The translations under genes and the position numbers were made by a program. This document shows, one piece after another, positions 32,695 through 40,839 of a DNA stretch of 42,487 nucleotides. How positions within the stretch are numbered: position 1 is the stretch's first letter; every line of letters starts with the position of its first letter. Below the pieces are notes generated by a model. It had not been told where the DNA came from. It worked only from the letters and a program-made list of their open reading frames with translations, and did no database searches. The DNA is from Bordetella parapertussis. GTDB lineage: Bacteria > Pseudomonadota > Gammaproteobacteria > Burkholderiales > SG8-41. Location of the stretch: positions 1 to 42,487 of the forward strand of contig CAMDSO010000022.1 in the NCBI GenBank assembly GCA_945906935.1. The letters are read 5' to 3'.

Positions 32695-33660
32695 CTATTC
32701 GCTACGGATGCCGGCGTCCTTGATGACCTTGCCCCACTTGGCAACCTCGGCCTTGATGGCGGTTGCCAACTGGGCCGGTGTGCTGCCGACGACTTCGATG
32801 CCGGCATTGGCCAGCAGATCTTTGACTTCGGCGCGGTTGATGACGCGCACGATTTCACGATTCAGTTTTTCGACGATGGCTTCCGGCATTTTCGGCGGAC
32901 CGAAGATGCCGAATAGCGAGAGCATCTCATAGCCGGGCAGGCCGGTGGCGGCAACCGTCGGCAGATCGGGGAACAGTGCAGAAGGTTGTGCACTCGTCAC
33001 CGCCAGCGCTTTGATCCGCCCCGACCTGGCATGCGGTGCCACCGAGGCGGCGTTGCCGAAGGTCATTTGGATTTGTCCGGCGATGACCTCGCTGATGGAG
33101 GTCGTCGCGCTCTTGTAGTTGATGCGCACAATACTGACGCCTGCCATCGCTTTGAATAATTCACCGCCAAGGTGGGGCGAGGAGCCGGCACCCGGAGTGC
33201 CGTAGTTGAGTTCGCCCGGACGCGCCTTGGCCAGTGCGATCAGGTCTTTCACGTTTTTCACCGGCAGTGACGGGCTGATCGCCAGAATGTTGGGGGTACT
33301 CACCGGTAGTGTGATTGGTGAGAAATCGCGCACCGGGTCGTAAGGCGGTTTTTCAACAAACAGCGGCGAGATCCAGAAGCTCGCGCCTGACAATACCAGG
33401 GTGTAGCCGTCGGGTTGTGCGCGGGTGGTGATTTCACCGGGGATTACACCACTGGGGCGATTGTCGACGACGACTTGTTGTCCCCAGCTTGCGGTGAGAC
33501 CAACGCCGATCAGGCGCGCCAGCACATCGTTGCCGCCACCGGCACCGCCGGTGACAATGCGGATGGGTTTGACGGGGAAGTCCTGCGCCGTCGCGTTGCT
33601 CATACCGCACACCATTCCACAGATCAATGTGGGTTGTAAAAATCGTATCGCGTGTTTCAT
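32695..33660 (-). CDS. Bug/TctC-family substrate-binding protein
   Basis: 321 residues from ATG 33660 with a GAGGAG ribosome site; a longer frame begins at 33687. The signal peptide is about residues 1-25 (ends SNATA). The mature part starts 'QDFPVKPIRIVTGGAGGGND', followed by 'WGQQVVVDNRPSGVIPGEIT', 'PYDPVRDFSPITLPVSTPNI' and 'YGTPGAGSSPHLGGELFKAM'. All are Bug signatures. There are no membrane subunits nearby, so it is an orphan receptor for the catabolic block. It is convergent with the ligase gene; the short gap holds CTCAGCAC/GTGCTGAG repeats. Confidence 0.92.
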   Translation of the reverse strand: MKHAIRFLQPTLICGMVCGMSNATAQDFPVKPIRIVTGGAGGGNDVLARLIGVGLTASWGQQVVVDNRPSGVIPGEITTRAQPDGYTLVLSGASFWISPLFVEKPPYDPVRDFSPITLPVSTPNILAISPSLPVKNVKDLIALAKARPGELNYGTPGAGSSPHLGGELFKAMAGVSIVRINYKSATTSISEVIAGQIQMTFGNAASVAPHARSGRIKALAVTSAQPSALFPDLPTVAATGLPGYEMLSLFGIFGPPKMPEAIVEKLNREIVRVINRAEVKDLLANAGIEVVGSTPAQLATAIKAEVAKWGKVIKDAGIRSE

Positions 33661-33717
33661 CTGCGCTCCTCGTTTTCTTTTGTGCATAGCCTGCGTTGCT
33701 TCATTGTAAGACGCTGC

Positions 33718-34470
33718 TTAATTGACCGGTGGCCACAGCCGGCTGGCGACAATCGGCGATTCCGGGCTGTGCATCAGATGCACCACCGCGCGGTTCGACC
33801 ATTGGCCTCCAGCAGGATAGAGTTCGCGCATCCGCGGGAAATGCGAATCGCGGCCCGCTCGTGACGTAAATTCGTAGAGCACGCCGTGTTTGGCCCAACC
33901 AACCACCGAAACCAGCTGGCGGATCGCCACGCAGCCGGGCAGCCGTCCTAGTGCATCGAATCTCCAGTCGGCATACCAGGTCAGCATTTCCTCTTCGGTG
34001 GCGGTGCCATCGCCGTTAAAAGTCCCGAGTTGTATGCACGGCGCGGGTGCCAGCCGGCTTTCGCGGGTGGCGGCTTCCGGGCCGGCGCGGCGCGCGACTT
34101 CGGTGGTAATCAGTACGCGCTCACCGCTGCGCATGCCGAGCATGCGGCAGTCTTCAGCGGTCTGATTGGCCGCGAAGCGTCCCGGCGCTTGTTGCAGATA
34201 GTGCGCCGCACCCTTGGAAAACGTATGCGCGCTCTCGCCGCCAAACAACAGAATGAAATCTGCGCCCTTGGAGACTGCTGGGTCGCTGGTGTGTGGCAGT
34301 CGCGAGGCAGGCGGGACCTTCTCGGATTTATAGTGCGCGCCCCACAGTACGCCGGGCACCTGCAAAATCCGCGGTATGTAGATGCTGTGTAACCACTGCA
34401 GATATTCATCGCGCCCGCTGTCGGGCAGGTTGTAATAGCTGATCCACAGTCCTTGATCGATTGCTGGCAT
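33718..34470 (-). CDS. Hypothetical protein, possibly dimeric alpha/beta-barrel type
   Basis: 250 residues from ATG 34470 after GGAGAGAGAC; the open frame to 34539 is not needed. I do not recognise a family. The first half begins 'LWISYYNLPDSGRDEYLQWL' then 'HSIYIPRILQVPGVLWGAHY', and the second half has 'MLTWYADWRFDALGRLPGCV' then 'AIRQLVSVVGWAKHGVLYEF'. Both read like a strand, a helix ending near a conserved W/Y, and a 'P-G-x-x-x' turn, as in duplicated ferredoxin-like (dimeric alpha/beta barrel) domains such as EthD-like proteins. It sits between two Bug genes on the same strand, so it is likely in the same catabolic unit. Cytoplasmic (no signal peptide). Confidence 0.6.
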   Translation of the reverse strand: MPAIDQGLWISYYNLPDSGRDEYLQWLHSIYIPRILQVPGVLWGAHYKSEKVPPASRLPHTSDPAVSKGADFILLFGGESAHTFSKGAAHYLQQAPGRFAANQTAEDCRMLGMRSGERVLITTEVARRAGPEAATRESRLAPAPCIQLGTFNGDGTATEEEMLTWYADWRFDALGRLPGCVAIRQLVSVVGWAKHGVLYEFTSRAGRDSHFPRMRELYPAGGQWSNRAVVHLMHSPESPIVASRLWPPVN

Positions 34471-34846
34471 GTCTCTCTCCAGAGAAAATTGCCACGTCCG
34501 CTGCCAGCTGGTGACGCAGGCTGGCGACGCGCGTGGCATAAAGCCGTCTCAAGACGGTTGTTGCCGCTTGATTAATTTTTATCGTTCACGCGTCTTTTAC
34601 ACCGTACAGTAGAACTGATCTGCGCGGCGGTAGTCAAGAATCTATGTCGCGGGTTTGGATAATTATGTGTGGCGCAACGCTGGTTGCACTGCATGGCCAG
34701 TGCCATCGAAGTCGCAGCGCCTACCTTGAGATGAACGATGGTGGGGCTTGCGTTTGCGCGGGCACCATTACGACGAGTTTCTAACGGTGCGCCGCAAACG
34801 GCACGGCGGCAACCTGCGCGGTCGCCGCCATTCGGCGGATTGCGGC
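34471..34846. other. Intergenic stretch between the hypothetical gene and the Bug gene
   Basis: No conserved frame in these 376 bases. CCGTCT-CA-AGACGG hairpin at 34544-34557 lies just before the hypothetical gene. CCGCC-ATTC-GGCGG at about 34828-34841, next to the Bug stop, may be its terminator hairpin, although no T-run follows. Confidence 0.4.
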
Positions 34847-35836
34847 TTATTCCGCCTTGGCGCCAGCCGCTTTGATGACCTTCGCCCACTTGACACGCTC
34901 GGCCCTGATATAGGCGCCGAAGGCCTCCGGGGTGCCCGGTGCGGCGTCGAGGCCCTGGTTAAAGAGGAAAGTTTTCACCTCGGGCATGCTCAACACCTTG
35001 GTCGTTTCCGCATTCAGCCGGTTGATGACGTTACGCGGTGTTTTCGCCGGCACCATGATGCCGTACCAGTTGTTGGCGTCGAAGTCCTTGAGACCGCCTT
35101 CGGCGATGGTCGGGATGTCGGGTAGCAGCGCCGAGCGTTTCAGTGTGGTCACCGCGATACCCTTGATGCGGCCGGATTTCATTTGCGGCACCGCACTGGC
35201 ACCGGTCGCAAACACCAACTGTATCTGGCCGGCGACCAGATCGATGATCGCCGGTCCGCCCCCCTTGTAGGGTACGTGCACGAGTTTGGTTCCCGCCATC
35301 ACGTTGAACAATTCGCCGGCCAGATGACCGGTGCCGCCGATACCCGACGAGCCATAGCTCAATGATTTTGTTTTTGCCAGCGCGATCAGTTCCTTCACGC
35401 TGCCGGCGGCGACCGACGGATGCAGTGACAGCACATTGGTCGAATCGACCGCCTGAATCACCGGCAACAAATCCTTTTCTGGATCGAAGGGCAGCGTGGC
35501 ATAGAGGCCGGGGTTGATCGACAACGCGGCGATGGTGCCCATCAGTATGGTGTAGCCGTCGGGGTTGGCCTTGGCGACGATTTCGGTGGCGATGTTGCCG
35601 CCGGCACCGGGTCGGTTGTCGACGATCACCTGCTGCCCGAGCAACTCGCCGAGTTTCTGTGCGAGCGGACGCGCGGTCGTATCGGTGCCGCCGCCCGGAG
35701 CGAAGCCAACGATCATGCGTATTGGCTTGGTCGGGTATTCCTGCGCATAGGCACCAACGGCAAGCGGCCCGCACAGTGTAGCCGCGGCGATAACACCAAT
35801 TGTTCTGCAGATCGTGCTGCGGTCGATAGGATGCAT
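34847..35836 (-). CDS. Bug/TctC-family substrate-binding protein
   Basis: 329 residues from ATG 35836, preceded by a strong GAGGAGGAACC; the open frame extends far upstream but overlaps pdxA. Signal peptide about residues 1-31 (ends GAYA). Mature 'QEYPTKPIRMIVGFAPGGGT' is the textbook Bug start, followed by 'GQQVIVDNRPGAGGNIATEI', 'YATLPFDPEKDLLPVIQAVD' and 'GSSGIGGTGHLAGELFNVMA'. It lies 41 bp downstream of the PdxA-family gene on the same strand, resembling tph clusters where a Bug receptor (TphC) accompanies a PdxA-type dehydrogenase (TphB). The substrate is unknown. Confidence 0.93.
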   Translation of the reverse strand: MHPIDRSTICRTIGVIAAATLCGPLAVGAYAQEYPTKPIRMIVGFAPGGGTDTTARPLAQKLGELLGQQVIVDNRPGAGGNIATEIVAKANPDGYTILMGTIAALSINPGLYATLPFDPEKDLLPVIQAVDSTNVLSLHPSVAAGSVKELIALAKTKSLSYGSSGIGGTGHLAGELFNVMAGTKLVHVPYKGGGPAIIDLVAGQIQLVFATGASAVPQMKSGRIKGIAVTTLKRSALLPDIPTIAEGGLKDFDANNWYGIMVPAKTPRNVINRLNAETTKVLSMPEVKTFLFNQGLDAAPGTPEAFGAYIRAERVKWAKVIKAAGAKAE

Positions 35837-35877
35837 GCTGGTTCCTCCTCGTTGTGATGTTCGCGCTACGGATAAAT

Positions 35878-36882
35878 TTAATGAATACGGGCGGCCGCCA
35901 TGCGGGCGGCGATGCGCAGCGCCTGTTCCAGTGCGCCGGTGTCGGCAACACCCTTGCCGGCGATGTCGTAGGCGGTACCGTGGGCTGGCGTGGTGAAAAC
36001 CGTCTTCAGTCCGGCGGTGACGGTGACGCCTTTGTTGAAGCCGAGCAGCTTGGTCGCGATCTGGCCCTGGTCGTGATACATCATGACCACGCCGTCGAAC
36101 TCGTTTTTCAGGGCCTTCAAAAAGATAACGTCCGATGAGATCGGGCCGGTGCAATTCACGCCACTCGCGCGTACCGCGTCGACGGTCGGGCGGATGACGG
36201 TGATTTCCTCGTCGCCGAAGAGACCGTTTTCACCGCAATGCGGGTTGAGCGCGGCAACCCCGATGCGCGGCTGTGCAATACCGGCGGCGCGCAGCGATTG
36301 ATCGGCGAGCCGGATGGCCGCGGTGATCCGTTCGGGCGTGATCAGCTTGACCGCTTCTTTGAGCGCGATATGCGAGGTGACGCGGAAGGTAGAAAACTCC
36401 TTGATCACGTTCATCTCGCCGAAGAAACCCTGATGCTTGGTGAGTGCCGCGAACATCTGGTGCTCGTCGGGATATTTCCAACCGCCGCGGTTCATCGCGC
36501 CCTTGTTGAGCGGGGCGAAGCAGATGCCGTCGATCTTGCCGGCGTCGGCCAACTCGATCATGTGTTTGAGCGTGTCGCCGCAGAGACGGCCGGATTCGTC
36601 GGAACTCACGCCGCGCGGATATTTCGTCGGATCGACATTGGCCAGGTCAATCAGCGGAATCGCGTCGCCGTTGAATTCAATGGCATCGATGTTATCGAAG
36701 GTTTGAAAGGCGAGCCGGATACCGGCATCACGACAGCCACTCTCGAACACGCGGGCGTCGCCGATCACCACCACGCGTGCCACTGAATGCGGCATGCCCG
36801 AGGCGAGCAGCTTGACGCTGATTTCCGGACCGATGCCTGTGACATCGCCGAGCATGAGACCGAGGACCGGGAGCTTGTTCAT
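35878..36882 (-). CDS. PdxA-family NAD-dependent dehydrogenase (PdxA2-like)
   Basis: 334 residues with the PdxA fold: 'LGLMLGDVTGIGPEISVKLL' at the start, 'APLNKGAMNRGG', 'ALNPHCGENGLFGDEE', 'MMYHDQGQIATKLLGFNKGV' and 'TTPAHGTAYDIAGKGVADTG'. Histidines in 'YPDEHQMF', 'NPHCGE' and 'YHDQG' correspond to the metal site. The features 'NKGAMNRGGWKYPDEHQMFA' and 'TGPISSDVIF' set it apart from vitamin B6 PdxA and fit the PdxA2 group, in which members oxidise and decarboxylate D-threonate-4-phosphate-type acids. The companion kinase (DUF1537/DtnK) is absent, so a non-phosphorylated substrate or another partner is possible. Its start is 5 bp after the stop of the oxidoreductase at 36888. Confidence 0.85.
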   Translation of the reverse strand: MNKLPVLGLMLGDVTGIGPEISVKLLASGMPHSVARVVVIGDARVFESGCRDAGIRLAFQTFDNIDAIEFNGDAIPLIDLANVDPTKYPRGVSSDESGRLCGDTLKHMIELADAGKIDGICFAPLNKGAMNRGGWKYPDEHQMFAALTKHQGFFGEMNVIKEFSTFRVTSHIALKEAVKLITPERITAAIRLADQSLRAAGIAQPRIGVAALNPHCGENGLFGDEEITVIRPTVDAVRASGVNCTGPISSDVIFLKALKNEFDGVVMMYHDQGQIATKLLGFNKGVTVTAGLKTVFTTPAHGTAYDIAGKGVADTGALEQALRIAARMAAARIH

Positions 36883-36887
36883 AGTGA

Positions 36888-37865
36888 TTACGCCTTGGTG
36901 AGGGAGACCGGTTGCCCGGTTTCGATGGATTGTACGATGGCTTCGAAGGCTGCCACCACGTTGACCATGTGCGGCATCTTGATTGGATATTCGCTGTGGC
37001 CGGCTACCGCGTCGGCGAAGACGTCGAACTCTTCTTTGAGCGAATCGAGCGGATCGTAGCTGTAGTGTTCTGGTTTGGCGCCTTTGCGGCGGATCACCAG
37101 TTCGGTTTCGCCCAGCGCCTCGACCGAAGCCTCGCGGCCGAAGACGTGGATACGCCAGTAAAAGGGCGTTGCGCGCACCGCGCCGAGCAGCGCGCTGGTG
37201 TGGTTCTCAAATTCGAACATGATAGACAGTGTGTCGGTCGGGTCAGGTGCGGGCTTGCGCGTGATGACCTGGGTTTGCACGCGCGCAACGGGCCCGAGCA
37301 GATTGCACAGTGCGTCGAGCACGTGGATGCCAGAACCGGTCATGCCCGCGCCGGGTGCCTCGCTGGGCGAGGTACGCCACTGCGAGAAATGCGCGCCAGA
37401 ATTCTCATTACTGTAGTGCCCCTCGACATGCAGGATTTCACCGAGCTCACCGCTGGCGACGACGCGGCGCAGTTCGCGCATCGACGGCCAGAAACGCTTG
37501 TTGGTGCCGATGCCCAGCAGCACGCCGGCGTCACGGCAGGCCGAGGTTGAACGCACCGCATCGGCTTTTTTCAGCGCCAGCGGTTTTTCGCAGAATACTG
37601 CCTTGCCCGCTTTGGCGACGGCAATGATCTGCTCGGTGTGCAGCGAATGCGGGGTGGCCAGGATTACCGCCTGCACCCGCGGGTCGGCCAGCACGTCGGC
37701 CAGTTTGGTCGAGAGTTCCATCTGGTGTCGCGCAGTAAACTCGCGCACCGTATCGGGCTCTTTACTGACGCCGCGGATGAAACGGATGCGCGTGCTTTTG
37801 CCCTGCACCGCGTTGACGATTTTCTGGCCCCACCAGCCGAGGCCGACGATTGCTGCATTGATCAC
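36888..37865 (-). CDS. Gfo/Idh/MocA-family oxidoreductase
   Basis: 325 residues. The N-terminal Rossmann site 'NAAIVGLGWWGQKIVNAVQG' and the conserved 'KAVFCEKPLALKKADAV' near residue 92 define the family. 'HYSNENSGAHFSQWRTSPSE' followed by 'GSGIHVLDALCNLLG' carries the usual catalytic-domain G-x-H-x-x-D. These NAD(P)-dependent enzymes oxidise hydroxyl groups of sugars, inositols or hydroxy acids. It leads into pdxA2 (5 bp gap), so the two oxidations probably act on the same catabolic route. 115 bp separate it from the TRAP-type gene upstream on the same strand. Confidence 0.88.
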   Translation of the reverse strand: MINAAIVGLGWWGQKIVNAVQGKSTRIRFIRGVSKEPDTVREFTARHQMELSTKLADVLADPRVQAVILATPHSLHTEQIIAVAKAGKAVFCEKPLALKKADAVRSTSACRDAGVLLGIGTNKRFWPSMRELRRVVASGELGEILHVEGHYSNENSGAHFSQWRTSPSEAPGAGMTGSGIHVLDALCNLLGPVARVQTQVITRKPAPDPTDTLSIMFEFENHTSALLGAVRATPFYWRIHVFGREASVEALGETELVIRRKGAKPEHYSYDPLDSLKEEFDVFADAVAGHSEYPIKMPHMVNVVAAFEAIVQSIETGQPVSLTKA

Positions 37866-37980
37866 GTGCGATCTCCAGTAAAACGGCGGCTCACCATTGA
37901 CGCGGTGTCCGGCTCAATTCCCCCAATCGCAAAAAGTGTTTTCGGGGGACGGAGGGGGGCGGGCCACGCGCCGATGATGA

Positions 37981-38901
37981 TCACGCTAAATAAAAAAACA
38001 GTTTCGGATCGAGTTCACGCCGGTATTTTTCCAGCACTGGCTGCACGGCTGCGACAAACGGTGCGCGTTCGGCGTCGCTGAGCGTAATGATTTCGTGATC
38101 CGCTACGAGCTTGAACTTGGCCAGCATTTCGGCGTCTTCGGCAGCCGCCAGTTCGAGCTGGTAGCGCGTCGCTGCGCGTCCGGCTTCATCGACCGCGGCT
38201 TGCAGATCGGCAGGCCAGCTCTGGTAGTGCTCTTTATTGCAGATCATGACGGTCGCGCCGAACAGATGGCCGGTGAGTGTTTGATAGCGATGATACTTTT
38301 GCACGCCAAAGTTATAGGTGTTGGTGAGCGGATTTTCCTGGCCGTCGAAGCGCGGGCCGTCGATACCGTCGACGAATTCCTTGACGTCCACCGAGATCGG
38401 CTCAAAGCCCATGGCTTGCAGCGCCTCGACATGCATTTCACTGACCTGGCAGCGCACCTTCAGGCCTTTGCAATCGGCCGGCGTGCGGATCGGGCGCACC
38501 TTGTTGGTGAAGTGACGAAAGCCGTTGTCCCAGACGCCAAGCAGTTTGTGTGGCGTGTTTTCTTCCATGCGCGTTTGCAGCAGCTTGCCGAACTCGCCGG
38601 CGAAGGCGCGCTGCACGCTGGCGCGGTCCTTGATCAGGAAGGGCAGTTCAAGCACCTTGAATTCGGGCACCGGGTCGGTGAAACGCACCGACGAGATGTA
38701 GCACAGCGAGAGCTCGCCGCTGGCAACCATCTTCGGCAGGTCGCCGGACTGGCGGCCGATGTTGAGCACGTTGCCTATCAACTGAAAATCAATGCGATCC
38801 GCAAACTGCTTTTTCAACAGTTCGCCAAAGCGCTCGGCGGCACGGTTATGGATGGAGGCGGGGTTCTGGTAACCACCGAACTTGATAACGATTTTTGACA
38901 T
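37981..38901 (-). CDS. TRAP-type (DctP) solute-binding protein without signal peptide
   Basis: 306 residues with the DctP fold from the first residues: 'IVIKFGGYQNPASIHNRAAE' begins where mature DctP proteins begin. Further marks are 'VPEFKVLELPFLIKDRASVQ', 'GVWDNGFRHFTNKVRPIRTP' near residue 122, 'GLKVRCQVSEMHVEALQAMG' with the substrate-gripping Arg, and 'DGQENPLTNTYNFGVQKYHR'. The start ATG 38901 directly opens the mature domain; no in-frame upstream signal sequence is seen. No DctQ or DctM genes are adjacent. The protein may be cytoplasmic, or the start region may have been lost. Confidence 0.82.
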   Translation of the reverse strand: MSKIVIKFGGYQNPASIHNRAAERFGELLKKQFADRIDFQLIGNVLNIGRQSGDLPKMVASGELSLCYISSVRFTDPVPEFKVLELPFLIKDRASVQRAFAGEFGKLLQTRMEENTPHKLLGVWDNGFRHFTNKVRPIRTPADCKGLKVRCQVSEMHVEALQAMGFEPISVDVKEFVDGIDGPRFDGQENPLTNTYNFGVQKYHRYQTLTGHLFGATVMICNKEHYQSWPADLQAAVDEAGRAATRYQLELAAAEDAEMLAKFKLVADHEIITLSDAERAPFVAAVQPVLEKYRRELDPKLFFYLA

Positions 38902-39066
38902 GGTGTCGGGCTCTAAAGTGCGTCTGAAAACGGGGAGTGGAGGGTATCACATTGGCGGTGTTTTTGACCTCCGCAGGCGCAGTTTTGCCGTCTGTAACGA
39001 TGGTTGCCTTGACCATGGCGGCAGGCACACGGTAACCTCGCCGCGCCTTCACCAACACACCCCCCC

Positions 39067-39840
39067 ATGAATAATCAAACTTCATTCCGTCAGCGGCTCG
39101 CCGACGGGGCTACCGTCACCGGCATGCTGTTGTTTACCGGCAGTCCGATGGTGGTCGAAATGATGGCCGCCGCCGGTCTCGATTTCGTCATCATCGATAT
39201 GGAACACAGTGCGCTGGATCTCGATCGCGCCGGGCATTTGATCCGCGCCGCCGACGCCGCGCAGATTACGCCCTTTGTGCGCGTGCCCGAGGTGGATGCA
39301 CCGCTGATCAAGAAACTGCTCAATCTCGGTGCCGCCGGGATCGTGCTCCCACATGCCAATCGCGAAAATTGCGCGGCGCTGCTCAAGGCGATGCGTTTTG
39401 CCCCCGATGGCGAACGCGGCGCCTGTCAGATCACGCGTGCCGCCGGTTATGTGCGTGGCGGCTGGAATGAGTATGCGACGCGCGTCAATCGTGAGTTGAT
39501 GGCGATCGCGTTGCTCGAAGAAAAAGAAAGTATTGCCGATCTCGACGCGCTGGCGGCGATGCCGGGCCTCGATGCATTTTTTGTCGGACCGACCGATCTG
39601 TCGGTCTCACTGGGGGTGCCGGGGGCGACTTTCGATGATCCGAAAATGAGCGCGGCGCTCGACACGGTGGTGGCGACCACGCACCGTCACGGCAAACATG
39701 CGATGACGCTGATCGGCAACAACCTTAACGTTGAATACGGTCGTGCCATCGCCAAGCGCGGCGTGCAGATTATCGTGCTGGGTACCGACGGCGATTTGTT
39801 TGTCGATGCGATCAAGCGCATGGCAGGCGTTAAGGCATAA
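39067..39840 (+). CDS. HpcH/HpaI-family aldolase
   Basis: 257 residues from ATG 39067, a class II pyruvate aldolase. Marks: 'GMLLFTGSPMVVEMMAAAGL', 'FVIIDMEHSALDLDRAGHLI' with the catalytic His near residue 45, 'PFVRVPEVDAPLIKKLLNLG' with the pyruvate-binding Arg, 'AAGIVLPHANR', and 'FFVGPTDLSVSLG'. The enzyme cleaves 4-hydroxy-2-oxo acids to pyruvate plus an aldehyde with a divalent metal. It is divergent from the TRAP-type gene. TTGACC at about 39013 could be its -35 element. The next gene starts 14 bp after the stop. Confidence 0.88.
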   Translation: MNNQTSFRQRLADGATVTGMLLFTGSPMVVEMMAAAGLDFVIIDMEHSALDLDRAGHLIRAADAAQITPFVRVPEVDAPLIKKLLNLGAAGIVLPHANRENCAALLKAMRFAPDGERGACQITRAAGYVRGGWNEYATRVNRELMAIALLEEKESIADLDALAAMPGLDAFFVGPTDLSVSLGVPGATFDDPKMSAALDTVVATTHRHGKHAMTLIGNNLNVEYGRAIAKRGVQIIVLGTDGDLFVDAIKRMAGVKA

Positions 39841-39854
39841 CTGTAAGGGCAAGC

Positions 39855-40745
39855 ATGAGCATCAAGAAAAAGCTGATCATCACGGTGCGTGTTAACGAAT
39901 ACGCGCCGCGCAACAAGAACAAACACATTCCATTCACGCCCGACGAGATTGCTGAAACGGCCGCCGAGTGCCGCGCCGCCGGTGCCTCGATTATTCATTT
40001 TCATGCGCGTAATGCCGACGGCAGTCCCTGTCACCAGCCGGAGATGTATGCGGAGATCGTCTCGAAGATACGCGCGCGCTGCGACATTCTGATCGACTCG
40101 ACGCTGGGTCAGATTACCGTCAAGGAAGACGAGAACCGGCTCGCCCATATCAAACTGATGGGGCAGAAAAGTGCGACGCGGCCGGACTTCGCCGCGGTGG
40201 ATACCGGCAGCAGCAACATCGACGCCTACGATGCTAAAACCAAAACTTTCAAGACGCTCAACAAGGTCTACCTCAACAGCACCGAGACCTGTTTGTTTCT
40301 CGCCAAAGGCATGACCGAGGCGGGCGTGAAGCCGCATCTGTCGGTGTGGGCGGTACCCTTTGTGCGCATGGTCGACGCCTTCCTCGACATGGGTGTGATC
40401 AATGAGCCGGCCTATGTGCAATGCGTGCTGGCCGAGGGCGGCATCGTTGGCGCGCATCCGTGCACGCCGCGCGGCCTCGAGGCGCTGGTCGATTTCATGC
40501 CAGCTAACCGTCGCATTGAATGGACGACCGCCTGCAAGGAGGGCAATCTCCTGAACGTCGCCGCCACCGCGCTCGAACGCGGCGGACATCTGGCGCCGGG
40601 GATCGGTGATTATTCTTACGAGGAGCTCGGTTGTCCGAGCAATGCCGAACTCGTGCATCGTTTCGCTGAATTAGGGCGTGCCGCCGGTCGTGAACCGACC
40701 ACTACCGATGAAGCGCGTCAGATGCTGGGTATAGACCGGCGCTAA
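39855..40745 (+). CDS. BKACE (DUF849) beta-keto acid cleavage enzyme
   Basis: 296 residues. 'KLIITVRVNEYAPRNKNKHI' at the start, 'ASIIHFHARNADGSPCHQPE' with the zinc-binding H-x-H, 'LIDSTLGQI' and 'KPHLSVWAVPFVRMVDAFLD' are DUF849/BKACE features. Known members (Kce) split a beta-keto acid with acetyl-CoA into acetoacetate and a CoA ester. Specificity depends on pocket residues that cannot be judged by eye. It is 14 bp downstream of the HpaI-type gene and is probably cotranscribed. A short hairpin with a T-run follows. Confidence 0.87.
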   Translation: MSIKKKLIITVRVNEYAPRNKNKHIPFTPDEIAETAAECRAAGASIIHFHARNADGSPCHQPEMYAEIVSKIRARCDILIDSTLGQITVKEDENRLAHIKLMGQKSATRPDFAAVDTGSSNIDAYDAKTKTFKTLNKVYLNSTETCLFLAKGMTEAGVKPHLSVWAVPFVRMVDAFLDMGVINEPAYVQCVLAEGGIVGAHPCTPRGLEALVDFMPANRRIEWTTACKEGNLLNVAATALERGGHLAPGIGDYSYEELGCPSNAELVHRFAELGRAAGREPTTTDEARQMLGIDRR

Positions 40746-40749
40746 GACG

Positions 40750-40770
40750 GCGTCCGGGACGACGCTTTTT
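40750..40770 (+). terminator. Short hairpin with T-run after the BKACE gene
   Basis: GCGTC and GACGC pair around a six-base loop, followed by five T residues, 5 bp after the BKACE stop. TAGAAT at 40777-40782, just beyond, may be a -10 element for leuC, which would make the leuCD pair a separate transcript. Confidence 0.5.
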
Positions 40771-40839
40771 CCCTGCTAGAATCCGGCGATAAAAACGCGT
40801 GGCGCAACGCCTGCGCTGTGTCTGCTAAACGGAGGCTTC

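Noticed and set aside
34847-36154. 435-codon reading of the Bug gene
   Set aside because: The extra 106 codons overlap the PdxA-family gene; a strong ribosome site and signal peptide mark 35836 as the start.
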